64,000 nucleotides of DNA from BOG-908 sp965198855 (lineage in GTDB: Bacteria; Pseudomonadota; Alphaproteobacteria; Acetobacterales; Acetobacteraceae): assembly GCA_965198855.1 (NCBI GenBank), contig CBDAPZ010000001.1, forward strand, positions 3,038,001-3,102,000, in the 5' to 3' direction. Shown here piece by piece: positions 21,804 to 30,609 of this stretch. Made by a program: the position numbers and the translations under genes. Positions within the stretch are counted from its first letter, which is position 1. Each line of letters opens with the position of its first letter. Below the pieces are notes generated by a model. The model ran no database searches and was not told where the DNA came from. It was given only the letters and a program-made list of their open reading frames with translations.

Positions 21804-24800
21804 GCTCTTCCTTTTCCGGCACCAGATGCCGCAGAACGCGTGCCACGCCGGCAAGTGGAATGCCGATCCAGGCTGGCCGGTTCGCCGCCTCGTAGCGTAT
21901 TTCGTAGGCAGCTTTTTCCAGGATAAAGAGATCGAGCAGTGCAGTTTCCACATCGCGCGACACCCACGGCCGCGCCGCCGAATGAAGCACTTTTCGGTAA
22001 CTGTGCAGGAAAGCCAGGCCGGCAGCGCGCCGGAATTTTTCCACAAGTTGGGTCTGGCGTTCTGCAGCTTGTTCGGATCCGGGAACGCGGGCGGCTGATG
22101 TGCTGGCCGCCGCATAGTCGAAGGAGCGTAGCATGCCGGCTACATCGCGCATCGGCGAGGATTTCGCACGACGCTGCTCCATTGTCTTAGCGGGCTCGCC
22201 TTCAAAGTCGATAAGTGTGGCATCACCAGGTGTCACAAGCACCTGTCCAAGATGGAAGTCGCCATGCACGCGAGTCTGCAACGCTTTGCCAACGGCAAGA
22301 TGCGCGCGCTCGCGTGCGGAGACACAAAGACGATCTGCATTCTCGATGAACAGCCTGGCGTGCTCGGCCGCTTCCTGGTTCGGAAAGTCCTGCACCCGAC
22401 CCAGCGCTTCGACAGCTGCATGTATCTGTTCGACGACGCCGTCTGCCCACAGATCGGTCACCGCGAGATCGGCCTCCTCCGGTCGGAATTCAGGCAGGTC
22501 GGTATCTTCCGCCAATAGCGTGTGCATCTCAGCAAGGCGCTGACCTATCGCGTGTGCCAGATTAAGATAGCCACTCAGCGCATCTTCCACCACGCCGGGG
22601 TCGTCGCTGGCAGCGATATCAGCGGAAACGCGCTTGGCGTAATCGAGCGTCCAACTCCAAGCATCCCCCTGATTGCGCACGAACCCTTGTGCAATCATGA
22701 TGGTATGCGGAACCTCCTGCTCATCGTAGCGGATAACCTCGCCCATGAGGGGCGCGATGTTCGCAAAGCCGCGTGCCGTCAAATAGCCTGTCATCTCCGC
22801 CTCCGGATGACGCCCGGCCAGCACCTTGCGGATGATCTTGATGACGATTTTCTCATTCACGATCAGCGACGAATTGGATTGTTCGGCGGAGAGGCGATGG
22901 ATATCGATCTCCTCCGGCAGCACCATCTCGTCGATCATCGGCATCTTGGTGAATTCCAGGCGGCCACCTGCAAACGGCAGCACACGTTCTGCGCGCCAGG
23001 CTTCGATCACGTTGCGGGCGAAGGCATCGAGCGCAAAAGCGTCGGTCAGGTAGCCCACTTCCGCAGTGCGTCGCACACGCGTCAAGGCAAGTGCCTGTGC
23101 CAGCGCTCCACTCGTCTGATCGTCGCGGCAAATGGCCATCGGCAAGGTGTAATTTTCCACACGGCCGCCGACATGGGCTTCGACTTCGGTGATCAGCACA
23201 GCCCTGATCCCCTCACCCAGCTTGACGGCGTAGGCAAGCGACACAGAGGTGAGCTTCTCGCCTTTCGAGCCGAACCAGCGACGTTTCTGTAGATAAAGCG
23301 GCAATGCCTCGCGCTCGAGGATTGCACGGCCGGTCGGCTGCAACACTTCGCTGATGTCACGACGCAGGACAATGGTGGCGTATTCCGGCATCGGCGCCGA
23401 CGCAGTCCCCGAATCCTGGGCGGTCTCGGTCACAAGAGCAAACCAGTAGAAGGCATAGGCAGGCATCGTGAGAAGGTAGCTAAGCTGCCCGATCGGCGGG
23501 AACGCCGCACCGCCGACGATATCCACGGGGGTCCGACCCTGGAAGGCGGACAGATCGAGCTCCACAGCCTGTGCCGTGCGTGAAAGGTTGCTGACGCAGA
23601 GCAGCACTTCCTCGCCGGAATCGTCGGAATATTCTCGCAGATAGGCAAGAACCTTCCGATTATCCGGGTAGATGAAACGCTGCGTGCCGCGGCCAAAGGC
23701 GCGGTGCTGACGGCGGACCGCCAGCATGGTGCGCATCCAATTCAGCAAGGAATGCTGGTCGCGCGCCTGGGATTCCACATTGACGGCCTGGAAACCGTAA
23801 ATAGGGTCCATGATCGGCGGCAGCACCAAAGCGGCCGGATCTACACGCGAAAAACCGCCATTGCGGTCGACCGACCACTGCATTGGCGTACGTACGCCGT
23901 CGCGATCGCCGAGATGGATGTTATCGCCCATCCCGATCTCATCACCATAATAGATCACCGGCGTGCCTGGCATGGACAACAGCAAACCATTCATGAGTTC
24001 GATACGGCGGCGATCGCGTTCGAGCAGCGGGGCCAGTCGGCGACGAATGCCAAGATTGATCCGCGCGCGCCGGTCGCTCGCGTATGTCTCCCAAAGATAG
24101 TCGCGCTCGGCGCTGGTAACCATCTCGAGCGTCAATTCATCATGATTGCGCAGGAACACGGCCCACTGGCAATTCGGTGGGATAGCCGGGGTCTGGCGCA
24201 TGATGTCGGTGATCGGGAAGCGATCCTCGCGCGCGATCGACATATACATACGCGGCATCAACGGGAAATGGAACGACATGTGGCATTCGTCGCCCTCGCC
24301 GAAATACTGCTGGGCGTCCTCCGGCCACTGATTGGCTTCGGCCAGCAACATGCGGCCAGGCGCGTGGGCGTCCATCTCGGCACGAATACGTTTGAGGATG
24401 TCGTGGGTCTCGACGAGGTTTTCGTTGTTGGTGCCTTCACGCTCAACAAGATAAGGCACGGCATCAAGACGCAGGCCATCGATGCCCATGTCCAACCAGA
24501 ACCGCATGATGGAGAGTACTTCTTCCAACACAGCCGGATTGTCGAAATTCAGATCCGGCTGATGCGAGTAGAAGCGGTGCCAGAAATAGGCTTTCGCCTC
24601 GTCATCCCAGGTCCAATTCGACTTCTCGGTATCGAGAAAAATAACCCTCGTACCAGCATATTTGTCATCGTCGTCGGACCAGACATAGAAATCTCGCTCG
24701 GGCGAGCCGGCCGGCGCGCTGCGCGCACGCTGGAACCAGGGATGCTGATCACTGGTATGGTTGATGACAAGTTCGGTAATGATGCGGATATTGCGGGCAT

Positions 24801-25095
24801 GCGCGGCCTCGATGAAGCGCCTGACATCCAGCAGCGTTCCGTAATCCGGGTGAACACCACGGTAATCTGCAATGTCGTAGCCATCGTCCCGCCGCGGCGA
24901 GGGATAGAACGGCAGCATCCAGATAGCCGTTATGCCGAGTTCGGCGATGTAGTCCAGCTTCTCGAGCACGCCGGAGAAATCGCCGATCCCGTCATTGTCG
25001 GAATCGAAAAACGACTTCAAATGCAGCTGATAGATGATCGCATCCTTGTACCATAGGGGATCTTCTACAAGCGGCGCTGGGGATTGAACGGTCAT
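21796..25095 (-). CDS. treS: Trehalose synthase fused to maltokinase (TreS-Mak)
   Basis: 1099 residues. The first ~550 form TreS, a GH13 enzyme that interconverts trehalose and maltose: WYKDAIIYQLHLKSF at the start, GITAIWMLPFYPSP, IDGLRLDAVPYLVEREGTNN (nucleophile), LLAEANQWPED (acid) and FLRNHDEL. From about 570 on is maltokinase (Pep2): YLQKRRWFGSKGEK opens it, and VHGDFHLGQVL plus LIDFEGEPAK are the kinase-like catalytic and metal-binding motifs. The fusion lets maltose pass straight to maltose-1-phosphate, the substrate of GlgE. ATG at 25095 is preferred over TTG at 25098 because GGAG lies five bases upstream. Gap to glgE is 14 bp. Confidence 0.95.
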   Translation of the reverse strand: MTVQSPAPLVEDPLWYKDAIIYQLHLKSFFDSDNDGIGDFSGVLEKLDYIAELGITAIWMLPFYPSPRRDDGYDIADYRGVHPDYGTLLDVRRFIEAAHARNIRIITELVINHTSDQHPWFQRARSAPAGSPERDFYVWSDDDDKYAGTRVIFLDTEKSNWTWDDEAKAYFWHRFYSHQPDLNFDNPAVLEEVLSIMRFWLDMGIDGLRLDAVPYLVEREGTNNENLVETHDILKRIRAEMDAHAPGRMLLAEANQWPEDAQQYFGEGDECHMSFHFPLMPRMYMSIAREDRFPITDIMRQTPAIPPNCQWAVFLRNHDELTLEMVTSAERDYLWETYASDRRARINLGIRRRLAPLLERDRRRIELMNGLLLSMPGTPVIYYGDEIGMGDNIHLGDRDGVRTPMQWSVDRNGGFSRVDPAALVLPPIMDPIYGFQAVNVESQARDQHSLLNWMRTMLAVRRQHRAFGRGTQRFIYPDNRKVLAYLREYSDDSGEEVLLCVSNLSRTAQAVELDLSAFQGRTPVDIVGGAAFPPIGQLSYLLTMPAYAFYWFALVTETAQDSGTASAPMPEYATIVLRRDISEVLQPTGRAILEREALPLYLQKRRWFGSKGEKLTSVSLAYAVKLGEGIRAVLITEVEAHVGGRVENYTLPMAICRDDQTSGALAQALALTRVRRTAEVGYLTDAFALDAFARNVIEAWRAERVLPFAGGRLEFTKMPMIDEMVLPEEIDIHRLSAEQSNSSLIVNEKIVIKIIRKVLAGRHPEAEMTGYLTARGFANIAPLMGEVIRYDEQEVPHTIMIAQGFVRNQGDAWSWTLDYAKRVSADIAASDDPGVVEDALSGYLNLAHAIGQRLAEMHTLLAEDTDLPEFRPEEADLAVTDLWADGVVEQIHAAVEALGRVQDFPNQEAAEHARLFIENADRLCVSARERAHLAVGKALQTRVHGDFHLGQVLVTPGDATLIDFEGEPAKTMEQRRAKSSPMRDVAGMLRSFDYAAASTSAARVPGSEQAAERQTQLVEKFRRAAGLAFLHSYRKVLHSAARPWVSRDVETALLDLFILEKAAYEIRYEAANRPAWIGIPLAGVARVLRHLVPEKEEHV

Positions 25096-25109
25096 CAAGG
25101 CTCCGTGCT

Positions 25110-28100
25110 TCAGAGGGGGCGCACACGCCAGATGGCGTATGGCGAGTCCGGCGTCAGCCGCAAATGCTGGTTCTTGCCATACCAGATGAACGTCTCGCCA
25201 GTGGAAAGATTTTCTGCTGCCAGTGCCGCCTGGTCAGGCAAGCTCCAACGCCAGAGCGGCAACTCAAAATCGGCCTCCTGCGCCTGGAACGGATCCAGGC
25301 TGACCGCGACCAGCACCACGTTCGACCGATCCGGCGTCGCCTTCTCATAATAGAGAACAGCATCGTTACGTGCGACCAGAAACCGGACGCCCAGATGGGT
25401 CTGCAATGCCGGATTTTGACGGCGCATGTGGTTCAAGGCGGTGATTTCTTGCACTATATTCCCAGGACGATCCCAGTCCCAGGCGCGAATCTGGTATTTC
25501 TCGCTGTCGAAATACTCTTCCTTCCCTGGCATCGCAGCAGCTTCGCATAGCTCGAAGCCATTATACACGCCCCATAGGCCGGACAGAGTGGAGGCAAGCG
25601 CCGCGCGGATCAGGAAGCCCGGCCGGCCCGAGTTCTGCAAGAACACCGGATTGATATCAGGTGTGTTGACGAAGAAATGCGGCCTGAAGAAGTCTTTCGG
25701 CGGCTCGGTATCAAGCTCCGTCAGATACGCCTCAAGCTCGCTCTTTGAGTTACGCCAGGTAAAATACGTATAGGATTGAGAGAACCCTATTTTCGCTAGC
25801 CGATACATCACCTTCGGCCGCGTGAACGCCTCGGCAAGGAAAATCGCGTCCGGATGGCGCGCACGCACTTGGCCGATCAACCACTGCCAGAACGGCAACG
25901 GCTTCGTATGCGGGTTATCCACACGAAACAACTTTATGCCCTGTCCTGCCCAGAACAGCACCGTGTCACATAGCGCCAACCACAGGTCGGGCACGGAATC
26001 CTTGTTGTAGAAATCGACGTTGACGATATCCTCGTATTTTTTTGGCGGGTTTTCCGCATAACGAATGCTGCCGTCCGGGCGCCAGTCGAACCAGCCCGGA
26101 TGCTGCTTCAACCAAGGATGATCCGGCGAACATTGAATCGCAAAATCGATAGCCAGTTCCAGCCCATGCGCTGCCGCCGCTTGCCGAAGATGGGCAAAAT
26201 CCTCGAAGGTGCCGAGTTCCGGGTGCAGGGCATCATGGCCGCCCGCCGCCGAGCCGATGGCGTAGGGACTGCCTGGATCTTCGGCAGAGGGCGTCAACGT
26301 GTTGTTACGGCCCTTGCGGTTCTTCGCGCCGATCGGATGGATCGGCGGAAAATACAGAACATCAAAACCCATATCGCGTATGCGCGGCAGATGCCGTTCG
26401 ACGTCGCGAAAAGTTCCGTGCCGCGTCGGATCGTCGCTCATCGATCGCGGAAACACTTCATACCAGCTGGAAAAACGCGCCTCAATACGCTCGGCATCCA
26501 CCGGGATGGCGGCGGACTTCACCAGGAACGGCCGATCGTCAGCCTCCTGCATCAGGTTCGCCACCATCGGTGAAAGCTGTGTCGCCACTTTCGCCGCTTC
26601 GTCCTGCGTGGCCAATTGTGCCAGGACAGCCGTTAGTTGAGTCGCAAGCGGTTTGGCAGACCGGCCCGCCGCAGCACGCAGCATCGTTTCGCCTTCGACA
26701 AGCTCAAGCATCACCGGCACGCCCGCCGACGATTTTTTCGCAAGCTCGTCGCGGAAGGTCGCGAAATGGTCGCGCCACGCATGTATCTCGTAGCTGTAGC
26801 GGCCAAGCGCACCCAGTGGAAATACCGCCTGCCAACGATCATTGCCGAGGGGCCGCATCGGCACTTCCTGCCAGGCTGCCTCGCCGGGCCCCTGCCAACG
26901 CAGTGCGACGGCAATCTGGTCATGTCCATCGAAAATCACGTCGGTTTCCACCGACACCAATTCTCCGGCGATGGCCTTTACCGGGAAAGTGCCGCCATCC
27001 ACCGCCGGTGTCGGCTGTTCAATCGCCAGCCGGCCGCCCGCCGCGGCCTGCTTGGCCATGGCCTTGTCGAGCGGCACGCGAGATGCACCACGACTCAGCG
27101 CCTCGGCCGCGAACACGCGCAATTCACCTGGCTTAAGGCTCAATACGCTATCCGCACGCAAATGACCCGCCGAAGCCGGGCAGACCGCATGGAACGGCGT
27201 AAAGGCGCCACCGGTCGCCGGCAGCAGTGACGCTGCGGAGATGGAAGCGGCCCGGTCCGGATCGGCATTGCACAGCACGAGCGTGGCATGAGCGGAGTGG
27301 CGGTGATCTACCCCATCCTGCCGCAAAAACGCCCAAGCAGGCGCGCCGGCACCAAGCAGCCGAGGCGCTTTCTGGCCTGCAAATTGCGGAAAGTCGCGCA
27401 GGAGGGCATTCAACGGCCTCACATACGGCTCGTTCTCACCAGCAGCCACGTGTAGGTAACCTTGCCCCAGTGTGGCGGCGAACGGCGCACGGCGCACCAC
27501 ATCGGCAGGCTTTGCAGCCACACCCGGCACCGCATCCACCCCGAGTACGGGTGCAATCCTCGACAGGGTTTCGACCTCATCCCACAGCCAGGCCGATGCA
27601 AAATCCCACCACGGCAGAGAGGAAAATACCCCATCCGCGCCCTTGCCATGCAAACTTTCTAAAGCGTTGCGAGATAGCCCTGGCGTCCAGGCGAGCAGCA
27701 CGGCGTCGGGCAAAGCCTGCCGCAAGGCACCGAAGAATGCGCCGGCGAAATTTCCGCTAAAAGCTTTGAGGCCACACACGCGAAAACCGGCCACGCCTTC
27801 CTTCAGAAATCCCTGCAGCCGGGGCGTCCACCAATCGGCAAGTGCCAGCGCATCGCCCAGGCTATCAAGCCGCGCCGCCGCAACATCTGCCTCGGCACCT
27901 TGTCGCGGATCCAGGAGCGCTGCCTTGCCTGGAACGCTGAACGGTGATCCGGCCACATTTGCCAATGGCGATGCTGCGGAAAGGCAGTCGACATGCACGT
28001 CCACAAGCAGATCAAGCCCCGCAGCACGGGCCAAACCGGCGGCCACACCAGCAGCATTGTCGAACCGCAAGGCGCGGAAATGCCCATGCCGAGTGTCGCC

Positions 28101-28247
28101 AGGCCAGGGCGAAGCTACCAGCACATGGCTGAAGCCGTCGCCGCTCGCCTGAGAAAAAACCGCTTTGTCGGCATCCGCATACAAGATGCGCAGGGCAGCG
28201 CCAGCCCTGGTACGGCCTGGCTCAGCACTGTGCGTGTAAGCGTCCAT
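25110..28247 (-). CDS. glgE: Alpha-1,4-glucan:maltose-1-phosphate maltosyltransferase with long N-terminal extension
   Basis: 1045 residues against ~660 for the actinobacterial enzyme. Residues from about 400 on are a complete GlgE: an N-terminal beta domain with RWQGPGEAAWQEVPM, then the GH13 barrel with MGFDVLYFPPIHPIG, LAIDFAIQCSPDHPW, IKLFRVDNPHTKPLPFW (nucleophile Asp) and IFLAEAFTRPKVMY (acid Glu). GlgE adds maltosyl units from maltose-1-phosphate to alpha-glucan. The first ~400 residues look like a second, degenerate GH13 barrel: a region-I-like DLLVDVHVD near residue 80 and a region-II-like GFRVCGLKAF near 152 where Asp is replaced by Cys. ATG at 28247 is preceded by GGGGGA. First gene of the cluster. 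Confidence 0.94.
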   Translation of the reverse strand: MDAYTHSAEPGRTRAGAALRILYADADKAVFSQASGDGFSHVLVASPWPGDTRHGHFRALRFDNAAGVAAGLARAAGLDLLVDVHVDCLSAASPLANVAGSPFSVPGKAALLDPRQGAEADVAAARLDSLGDALALADWWTPRLQGFLKEGVAGFRVCGLKAFSGNFAGAFFGALRQALPDAVLLAWTPGLSRNALESLHGKGADGVFSSLPWWDFASAWLWDEVETLSRIAPVLGVDAVPGVAAKPADVVRRAPFAATLGQGYLHVAAGENEPYVRPLNALLRDFPQFAGQKAPRLLGAGAPAWAFLRQDGVDHRHSAHATLVLCNADPDRAASISAASLLPATGGAFTPFHAVCPASAGHLRADSVLSLKPGELRVFAAEALSRGASRVPLDKAMAKQAAAGGRLAIEQPTPAVDGGTFPVKAIAGELVSVETDVIFDGHDQIAVALRWQGPGEAAWQEVPMRPLGNDRWQAVFPLGALGRYSYEIHAWRDHFATFRDELAKKSSAGVPVMLELVEGETMLRAAAGRSAKPLATQLTAVLAQLATQDEAAKVATQLSPMVANLMQEADDRPFLVKSAAIPVDAERIEARFSSWYEVFPRSMSDDPTRHGTFRDVERHLPRIRDMGFDVLYFPPIHPIGAKNRKGRNNTLTPSAEDPGSPYAIGSAAGGHDALHPELGTFEDFAHLRQAAAAHGLELAIDFAIQCSPDHPWLKQHPGWFDWRPDGSIRYAENPPKKYEDIVNVDFYNKDSVPDLWLALCDTVLFWAGQGIKLFRVDNPHTKPLPFWQWLIGQVRARHPDAIFLAEAFTRPKVMYRLAKIGFSQSYTYFTWRNSKSELEAYLTELDTEPPKDFFRPHFFVNTPDINPVFLQNSGRPGFLIRAALASTLSGLWGVYNGFELCEAAAMPGKEEYFDSEKYQIRAWDWDRPGNIVQEITALNHMRRQNPALQTHLGVRFLVARNDAVLYYEKATPDRSNVVLVAVSLDPFQAQEADFELPLWRWSLPDQAALAAENLSTGETFIWYGKNQHLRLTPDSPYAIWRVRPL

Positions 28248-28392
28248 GAAATCCCCCGTCGCTCTCACTCATCGCTTTCACCAAGTCATAGAGCATGAGG
28301 GCCGCTTGGGTTGCCGCCGCGACAGTGACGGGCACAGCCTCCAGGGAAATAAAGCCCTTTGCGGCCCTCTCGTGGCACACCATTTAACGGCA

Positions 28393-29451
28393 ATGCGCAT
28401 CTCCGTCCTCGACCAATCCATGACCGCCTCCGGCCGCACGCCAGCCGACGCCATTCGCGAAACCCTGGCACTCGGGCCGTTGCTGGAGGAGGTGGGCTAT
28501 CATCGCCTCTGGCTATCCGAGCACCATAACAGTGGGAGCGTGGCCGGATCGGCACCCGAAGTGCTGCTCGCCGCCCTCGCCGCGACCACGAACACCATCC
28601 GTCTCGGCAGCGCAGGGATCATGCTGCCGCATTACAGTGCGCTGAAAGTCGCAGAGCAGTTCCGTGTGCTGGAAGCGCTTGCACCTGGCCGCATCGATCT
28701 GGGCGTCGGCCGCGCACCCGGCTCGGACCGTCGCACCTCGCATGCCTTGAACCCGAGCCCCGACGAGGCAGTGAACCAGTTCCCGGCCCAACTGCGCGAC
28801 CTCATGGCCTGGGTTGCAGGCGAACTGCTGCCAGAAAACCATCCGTTCCGCGGCATCGAGGCACAGCCCACCGGCCCAGGTTCGCCCGCCATGTGGATGC
28901 TCGGCAGCTCCACCTATGGCGCGCAAGTCGCAGCCTTCTTCGGCCTGCCTTACTGCTACGCCTATTTTTTCACCGAAGGCCAAGGTGCGAAGGAGGCTCT
29001 CAGTCTCTATCGAGAGAACTACCGGCCAAGCGCTGCCCACCCAAAACCCTATAGTGCCATCGCCGTCTCAGCCCTCGCAGCAGAGACGCAGGCGGAGGCC
29101 ACACGCTTGTTCACCTCACGCGAAGCGTGGCGCGCAGAGTTCGAGCGCGGCCGCTTCGTGCCGCTGCCCACACCGGAGGAAGCGGCGGCCTACCCCTTCA
29201 CCGAAGCGGATCTACAGCGGCAAGCCGCCATTCGCGCGCGTGCTGCGATCGGCACGCCAGATCTGGTCGCGCGCGTGCTGACCGAGACCGCCGCCGCGCA
29301 TGCGGCCGATGAAGTGATCATCGTGACCGCAGCACATGATGCAGAGGCACGTCGCCGCTCCTTCCGCCTCATTGCCGATGAGTTGATAACGAAGGCGGAC
29401 GCATCTCTATCTTTGCCTTTGCAGCAGCCGCCCATGGCACTAGCTTCCTGA
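28393..29451 (+). CDS. Luciferase-like monooxygenase (LLM class, flavin-dependent)
   Basis: 352 residues. The LLM class uses reduced flavin (FMNH2 or F420) to oxidise small organic substrates; the substrate here cannot be told. Visible family features are the N-terminal beta strand MRISVLDQSM, the WLSEHHNSGSVAGSAPEVLLAA segment, TIRLGSAGIMLPHYSALKVAEQF, and GRIDLGVGRAPGSD. This pattern matches the MsnO8/YhbW-type subgroup. It is divergent from glgE across ~145 bp and its stop is one base before ctaA, so these two genes are likely co-transcribed. No strong ribosome site is seen. Confidence 0.88.
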   Translation: MRISVLDQSMTASGRTPADAIRETLALGPLLEEVGYHRLWLSEHHNSGSVAGSAPEVLLAALAATTNTIRLGSAGIMLPHYSALKVAEQFRVLEALAPGRIDLGVGRAPGSDRRTSHALNPSPDEAVNQFPAQLRDLMAWVAGELLPENHPFRGIEAQPTGPGSPAMWMLGSSTYGAQVAAFFGLPYCYAYFFTEGQGAKEALSLYRENYRPSAAHPKPYSAIAVSALAAETQAEATRLFTSREAWRAEFERGRFVPLPTPEEAAAYPFTEADLQRQAAIRARAAIGTPDLVARVLTETAAAHAADEVIIVTAAHDAEARRRSFRLIADELITKADASLSLPLQQPPMALAS

Positions 29452-29452
29452 A

Positions 29453-30541
29453 ATGCCGTTTGACGATCGCACCTTTCCCAGCGTCGAGGCCGCCTCGCTA
29501 CGCCGCACCCGCCATCTCGTCGCGATCTGGCTGTTCGGCGTCTCGTTCATGATCTGGGGCATGGTGGTGCTCGGTGGCGCCACTAGGCTGACGGGGTCGG
29601 GCCTTTCGATCATGGAGTGGGCGCCCTTATCGGGCACTCTGCCCCCACTCTCCCATGCCGAATGGGAGCGCCTGTTCGCGCTCTACAAAACCATCCCCCA
29701 ATACAGCCTGCTGCATGCCGGTATGGACTTGACCGGGTTTCAGAACATCTTCTGGCTGGAATGGACGCATCGCAGCTGGGGCCGGCTGATCTCAGTCGTC
29801 TACCTTGTTCCGCTATTGTGGTTTTCCCTCACTGGTGCGTTGCGTCGGCCCATGATCTATCGGCTGGTGGCACTATTCGCACTCGGCGGCCTGCAGGGCG
29901 CCGTTGGCTGGTTCATGGTGGCCTCGGGTTTCGAGCCCGACAGCACATCGGTCTCGCCCTATCGCCTGGTGATCCATCTTGTATTGGCGCTATGCCTGTT
30001 CTCGGGGGTTTTTTGGACGGCGCTCTCCACACTTTCACCGGTGCCCACCTCCATTGCCGGGGGTGCCGTGCTGCGGAAACTGGCGATCGCCACCAGCTGC
30101 CTCGTGGCATTAACCCTCGTTGCAGGGGGATTTACCGCCGGCTCGCATGCCGGGCTCGGCTACAACACCTTTCCGCTGATGGATGGCCGGATATTCCCCG
30201 CCGGCTACATCTTCCCAGGCCTCGAGCCGGTGCTGCGCAACCTGACGGAAAACCCCACCGCCGTTCAGTTCGATCACCGCCTGCTCGCCACGCTGACCGC
30301 TATAGCTGCGCTGGTCACCGCCTATTACGGGCTGCGCGAAAGCTGGCGCGACCGTCTGCCGCAGCCATCACAATTCGCTTTGCTCTGCCTCGCAAGCGTC
30401 GTCCTGTCGCAATATGCCCTCGGGGTCGCGACCCTGCTGAGCAAGGTGGATGTCGCGTTGGCGGTGTCGCACCAGGCTTGCGCCGTCGCCTTCCTGGCCA
30501 CAGCCCTTGCCGTTACCCATAGTTTACGTGGCGCCCGCTAG
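29453..30541 (+). CDS. ctaA: Heme A synthase, COX15 type
   Basis: 362 residues, inner-membrane protein with about eight hydrophobic helices. It oxidises the C8 methyl of heme O to a formyl group, giving heme A for aa3-type cytochrome oxidase. Marks include the N-terminal helix and GGATRLTGSGLSIMEW, FQNIFWLEWTHRSWGRL (heme-ligand His region), GLQGAVGWFMVASG, NTFPLMDG, and the C-terminal VQFDHRLLA and SHQACAVAFLA His motifs. The EW..H and GxQG pattern indicates the alphaproteobacterial/mitochondrial COX15 group. It starts one base after the LLM gene. Confidence 0.95.
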   Translation: MPFDDRTFPSVEAASLRRTRHLVAIWLFGVSFMIWGMVVLGGATRLTGSGLSIMEWAPLSGTLPPLSHAEWERLFALYKTIPQYSLLHAGMDLTGFQNIFWLEWTHRSWGRLISVVYLVPLLWFSLTGALRRPMIYRLVALFALGGLQGAVGWFMVASGFEPDSTSVSPYRLVIHLVLALCLFSGVFWTALSTLSPVPTSIAGGAVLRKLAIATSCLVALTLVAGGFTAGSHAGLGYNTFPLMDGRIFPAGYIFPGLEPVLRNLTENPTAVQFDHRLLATLTAIAALVTAYYGLRESWRDRLPQPSQFALLCLASVVLSQYALGVATLLSKVDVALAVSHQACAVAFLATALAVTHSLRGAR

Positions 30542-30609
30542 TCTGCGGGCAATGATGACGAGAAATACGCGGGCGCGACGCGCGCACCACCTTACCGGGA
30601 TTTAAAGAT

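Noticed and set aside
19617..22115. GlgB with a ~104-residue N-terminal extension
   Set aside because: The added part is the out-of-frame end of treS. The ATG at 21803 gives a normal-length GlgB.
23704..25056. 450-residue plus-strand open frame antisense to treS
   Set aside because: It is a high-G+C shadow of treS; its product is rich in His, Arg and Gln with no family motif, while the minus strand encodes a clear TreS.
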